Source of the DNA: Leptolyngbya sp. BC1307
GTDB lineage: Bacteria; Cyanobacteriota; Cyanobacteriia; Phormidesmidales; Phormidesmidaceae
Reading direction: 5' to 3'
Assembly (NCBI RefSeq): GCF_002286735.1
Contig: NZ_NRTA01000012.1
Span: forward strand, 1-64,000
DNA: 64,000 nt
The notes under the pieces are model-generated. The model had not been told where the DNA came from and ran no database searches. It worked only from the letters and a program-made list of their open reading frames with translations. This document shows positions 62,050 through 64,000 of the stretch, piece by piece. Each line of letters begins with the position of its first letter. Position 1 is the first letter of the stretch. The position numbers and the translations under genes are program-made.

Positions 62050-63336
62050 ATGGATGACAAGCTAGTCTTTTACATTGCCTTTGGAATGGCGGTGCTCGGC
62101 CTGACCTGGTTGCCGAATCTTCGTGGGGCTCGCTTTATTAATGTGCCGCTGATTTACTTTCTGCTAGCCCTACTTCTGTTCAGCCAGGCTTTGGGCCTAC
62201 CCGAACTCGACCCGGTCGATAATGAAACTCACACTATTGTCGTCGAGTACCTGACCGAAATTATTGTCATTATCTCCCTCGCTGGAGCCGGATTAGCAAT
62301 TGACCGGACGTTTCGGCTGCGCGGTTGGGAGTCAACCTGGCGGCTGCTCGGTATAGCGATGCCCCTCTCAATCAGCGCGGCGGCGCTATTAGGTCACTGG
62401 CTGTTTGGCTTGCCGCTGGCAGATGCGATTTTACTAGGGGCTTGTCTGGCACCCACCGATCCGGTGATGGCTAGCAGTGTACAGGTGGGGCCCCCCAATG
62501 AAGGTGGCGAAGACCCGGTACGCTTTGGCCTGACAACTGAAGCGGGGCTCAATGACGGGCTGGCCTTTCCGTTTGTTTACCTGGCCTTAGGCGTTGTTGA
62601 CCACAAAGGTCAACTAGGCCCCTGGCTGTTTGAGTGGGCTGCCTATGACCTGGGCTATAGAGTAGTGATGGGCGTCATCGTTGGGATCGGCGTCGGCTGG
62701 CTGATAGGCCACTATGCGTTTCGTGTTTCCGATGAAGCGGTGCGCGAAGAATCCCGCGAAGGGCTGTTCGTCACAGCCGCTATCTTTTTGTCTTATGGGC
62801 TGGCCGAAGCACTGCACGGCTATGGCTTCTTGGCGGTGTTTGCAGCAGCGGTGGCCAGTCGGCAATACTTTTCAAAAAACCATGAGTATCACCGCAAACC
62901 CTATCAGTTTGCCACTCAGCTAGAGCGCATTTTTGCGGGGCTGCTGCTGCTGGCATTGGGTGGCTTTGTCGCAACCGCTGATCTGGGGTTGCTCACCTGG
63001 AAAAACTTTGCTTTTGCGGCGCTGTTTATGCTAGTAGCTAGACCAGTGGCGGGGTTGGTTTCGCTGGCCGGGCTGAAGATGAGAGGACTAGAGCGTGTGG
63101 CAATCTCCTTTTTAGGCATTCGTGGCTTTGGCTCGTTTTACTACTTGGCCTATGCTCAAAACAATGGATCTTTTCCTAATATGGATCTGCTCTGGAGCAT
63201 TGTCACGCTAACGGTGCTGGCGTCGCTGCTGATTCACGGCAACAGCGCTAATCTGGCGCTGACATGGATAGACAATCGGTACTATCACGGTCGAAAACGG
63301 TTGTCTAGTTCGCCCAAAAAAACTCGCCGTCAGTGA
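62050..63336 (+). CDS. Cation:proton antiporter (CPA1/NhaP type)
   Basis: This 428-residue polytopic protein has the CPA core: a helix with LLGACLAPTDPVMASSVQVG near 137-155, and LTTEAGLNDGLAFPFVYLAL near 163-185, whose ND is the ion-binding pair of electroneutral NhaP antiporters. FLGIRGFGSFYYLAYA is a later conserved helix. A short basic cytoplasmic tail follows (KRLSSSPKKTRRQ). It exchanges Na+ or K+ for H+. ATG 62050. Confidence 0.9.
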   Translation: MDDKLVFYIAFGMAVLGLTWLPNLRGARFINVPLIYFLLALLLFSQALGLPELDPVDNETHTIVVEYLTEIIVIISLAGAGLAIDRTFRLRGWESTWRLLGIAMPLSISAAALLGHWLFGLPLADAILLGACLAPTDPVMASSVQVGPPNEGGEDPVRFGLTTEAGLNDGLAFPFVYLALGVVDHKGQLGPWLFEWAAYDLGYRVVMGVIVGIGVGWLIGHYAFRVSDEAVREESREGLFVTAAIFLSYGLAEALHGYGFLAVFAAAVASRQYFSKNHEYHRKPYQFATQLERIFAGLLLLALGGFVATADLGLLTWKNFAFAALFMLVARPVAGLVSLAGLKMRGLERVAISFLGIRGFGSFYYLAYAQNNGSFPNMDLLWSIVTLTVLASLLIHGNSANLALTWIDNRYYHGRKRLSSSPKKTRRQ

Positions 63337-63354
63337 CTTCAAGCCAGCTAGCCA

Positions 63355-64000
63355 TCAAATCAGACGGCTCTGTACCAGGGTTTGGTTTTGCTCTAGAGAT
63401 AGCTGCAACTCTGAAAGCTGGCTCAGGTAGGTCTTGATGCCTTCGGCCTGCTTTTGGGCGGCGACTTTACGATGCAGGGCAGCGCGGGCGAGATCTTCTC
63501 GGCCTTTGGCTAGGGCGCGCTGGGCTACCCGGTGCCAGGCCAGGGTGTCGTCGGTGGCCGCTTCGTATTGGGGCAATAGGGTGCGAGTGGCGATCGCTAC
63601 ATTACTCAGTGCCTCCTGAAACAGGAGCATAGTCTGCTCAGGCGGCTCACCTTGAGCGGCGCGATTGACCAGGTCGCTGACTTGAGGCTGCTTAATCTGA
63701 CTGGGGTCGAGGCCAAAGTTGCTGAGCTGAATGCACTCGCTGCGGCCCGTCTTGCACCAGTTGGCAAAATGCTCGCAGTTATTAAAAAATAAGTCGTACT
63801 GGCGCTCACCCAGACGGCTTTCGGCCCGTCCAATGACCACCTCGGGGATAAAGGCAGTCGCTGGCTGCGCTTTGACATAAACCCGGCTGCCTCGGGCAAA
63901 TCTGTCTCGGGGCGTGCGGGCAACGGTGGCCTCGCCGACTTTGCTGTAGTGAATAACGCCCTCACTGCCGCAGTCAATCCCGTGGTGCTCGTAAGGAATG
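63355..64000 (-). CDS. LRAT-domain (NC-like) protein, partial at window edge
   Basis: The minus frame is open through 64000 and contains the LRAT/NlpC-P60-like core: IPYEHHGIDCGSEGVIHYSK (the H-box His) at the edge, RGSRVYVKAQPATAFIPE, then FFNNCEHFANWCKTG with the catalytic Cys in N-C-E-H-F. The C-terminal half is helical, with two amphipathic segments (VSDLVNRAAQGEPPEQTMLL; AAQKQAEGIKTYLSQLSELQ). LRAT-like proteins move acyl chains between lipids or between lipids and proteins. The N-terminal end, including the start, lies outside the window. Confidence 0.85.
   Translation of the reverse strand, partial: IPYEHHGIDCGSEGVIHYSKVGEATVARTPRDRFARGSRVYVKAQPATAFIPEVVIGRAESRLGERQYDLFFNNCEHFANWCKTGRSECIQLSNFGLDPSQIKQPQVSDLVNRAAQGEPPEQTMLLFQEALSNVAIATRTLLPQYEAATDDTLAWHRVAQRALAKGREDLARAALHRKVAAQKQAEGIKTYLSQLSELQLSLEQNQTLVQSRLI

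Overview
The window is a piece of a cyanobacterial chromosome. The evidence is the many HIP1 octamers (GCGATCGC, starting at base 1), an NDH-1 CO2-uptake operon (ndhF3-ndhD3-cupA-cupS), photosystem II accessory proteins (Psb34, a TPM/Psb32-like protein), a ThiO-ThiG fusion, a pilMNOQ operon without pilP, and several families known mainly from cyanobacteria. Gene style fits a filamentous Leptolyngbya/Phormidesmis-like or large-genome Synechococcus-like lineage, but this cannot be settled by reading alone. No rRNA, tRNA or CRISPR array was recognised.

Layout. 0-0.8 kb: a transposase tail abuts the N-terminal remnant of a GH13 alpha-glucosidase. 1-7.5 kb: an SDR epimerase, then the inducible high-affinity CO2-uptake operon. 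7.6-11.2 kb: M20 amidohydrolase, lipoprotein, hypothetical, alpha/beta hydrolase. 11.3-14.6 kb (minus): Crp-like regulator, J-domain protein, HisZ, ferredoxin. 14.7-19.1 kb: SLC13 permease with RCK_C domains, P-loop helicase-like protein, Psb34. 19.3-25.0 kb is the accessory region: a small EACC1-like membrane protein followed by a 1158-residue CHAT protease-STAND NTPase-TPR protein, then broken toxin-antitoxin-type genes. 25-31 kb: ThiO-ThiG, PgeF, TPM protein, three small membrane proteins. 31-36.5 kb: conserved cyanobacterial protein, SufA/IscA, TPR protein, YvcK. 36.9-41.9 kb: MlaF/MlaD-type lipid transport genes and an ABC-2 exporter preceded by a possible leader ORF. 42-49.4 kb: Uma2 nuclease-fold protein, sugar-binding lipoprotein, pilMNOQ. 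49.7-53.2 kb: HU, CobD, a flavoprotein without redox cysteines, GIY-YIG nuclease with a small partner. 53.3-57.8 kb: a 42-bp tandem repeat and a 1404-residue CheB-CheR-PAS-kinase-receiver protein. 58-64 kb: Dcd, CobO-like protein, RNase PH, UbiD, cation/proton antiporter, and a truncated LRAT-domain gene at the edge.

The strongest candidate for an undescribed system is the pair at 19.28-23.12 kb. A small one-helix protein resembling the constant component of bacterial NTP-dependent conflict systems sits 33 bp before a CHAT-STAND-TPR protein with intact-looking protease and NTPase motifs. The large gene has a sharp internal composition change: the effector and NTPase part is GC-rich, while the TPR sensor part is AT-rich. 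This looks like replacement of the sensor half. Just downstream, a HicB-like gene (in-frame TAG), a RelE/ParE toxin (single-base frameshift) and a nucleotidyltransferase (in-frame TAG) are all disrupted, so this is an accessory island where linked genes are decaying while the CHAT-STAND gene stays open.

Other structure includes a HIP1-bearing 42-bp repeat whose units carry TAG/TAA where glutamine codons would complete a heptad pattern, two abutting inverted repeats separating an antitoxin from its toxin, and repeated short (7-15 bp) direct duplications in and around genes.
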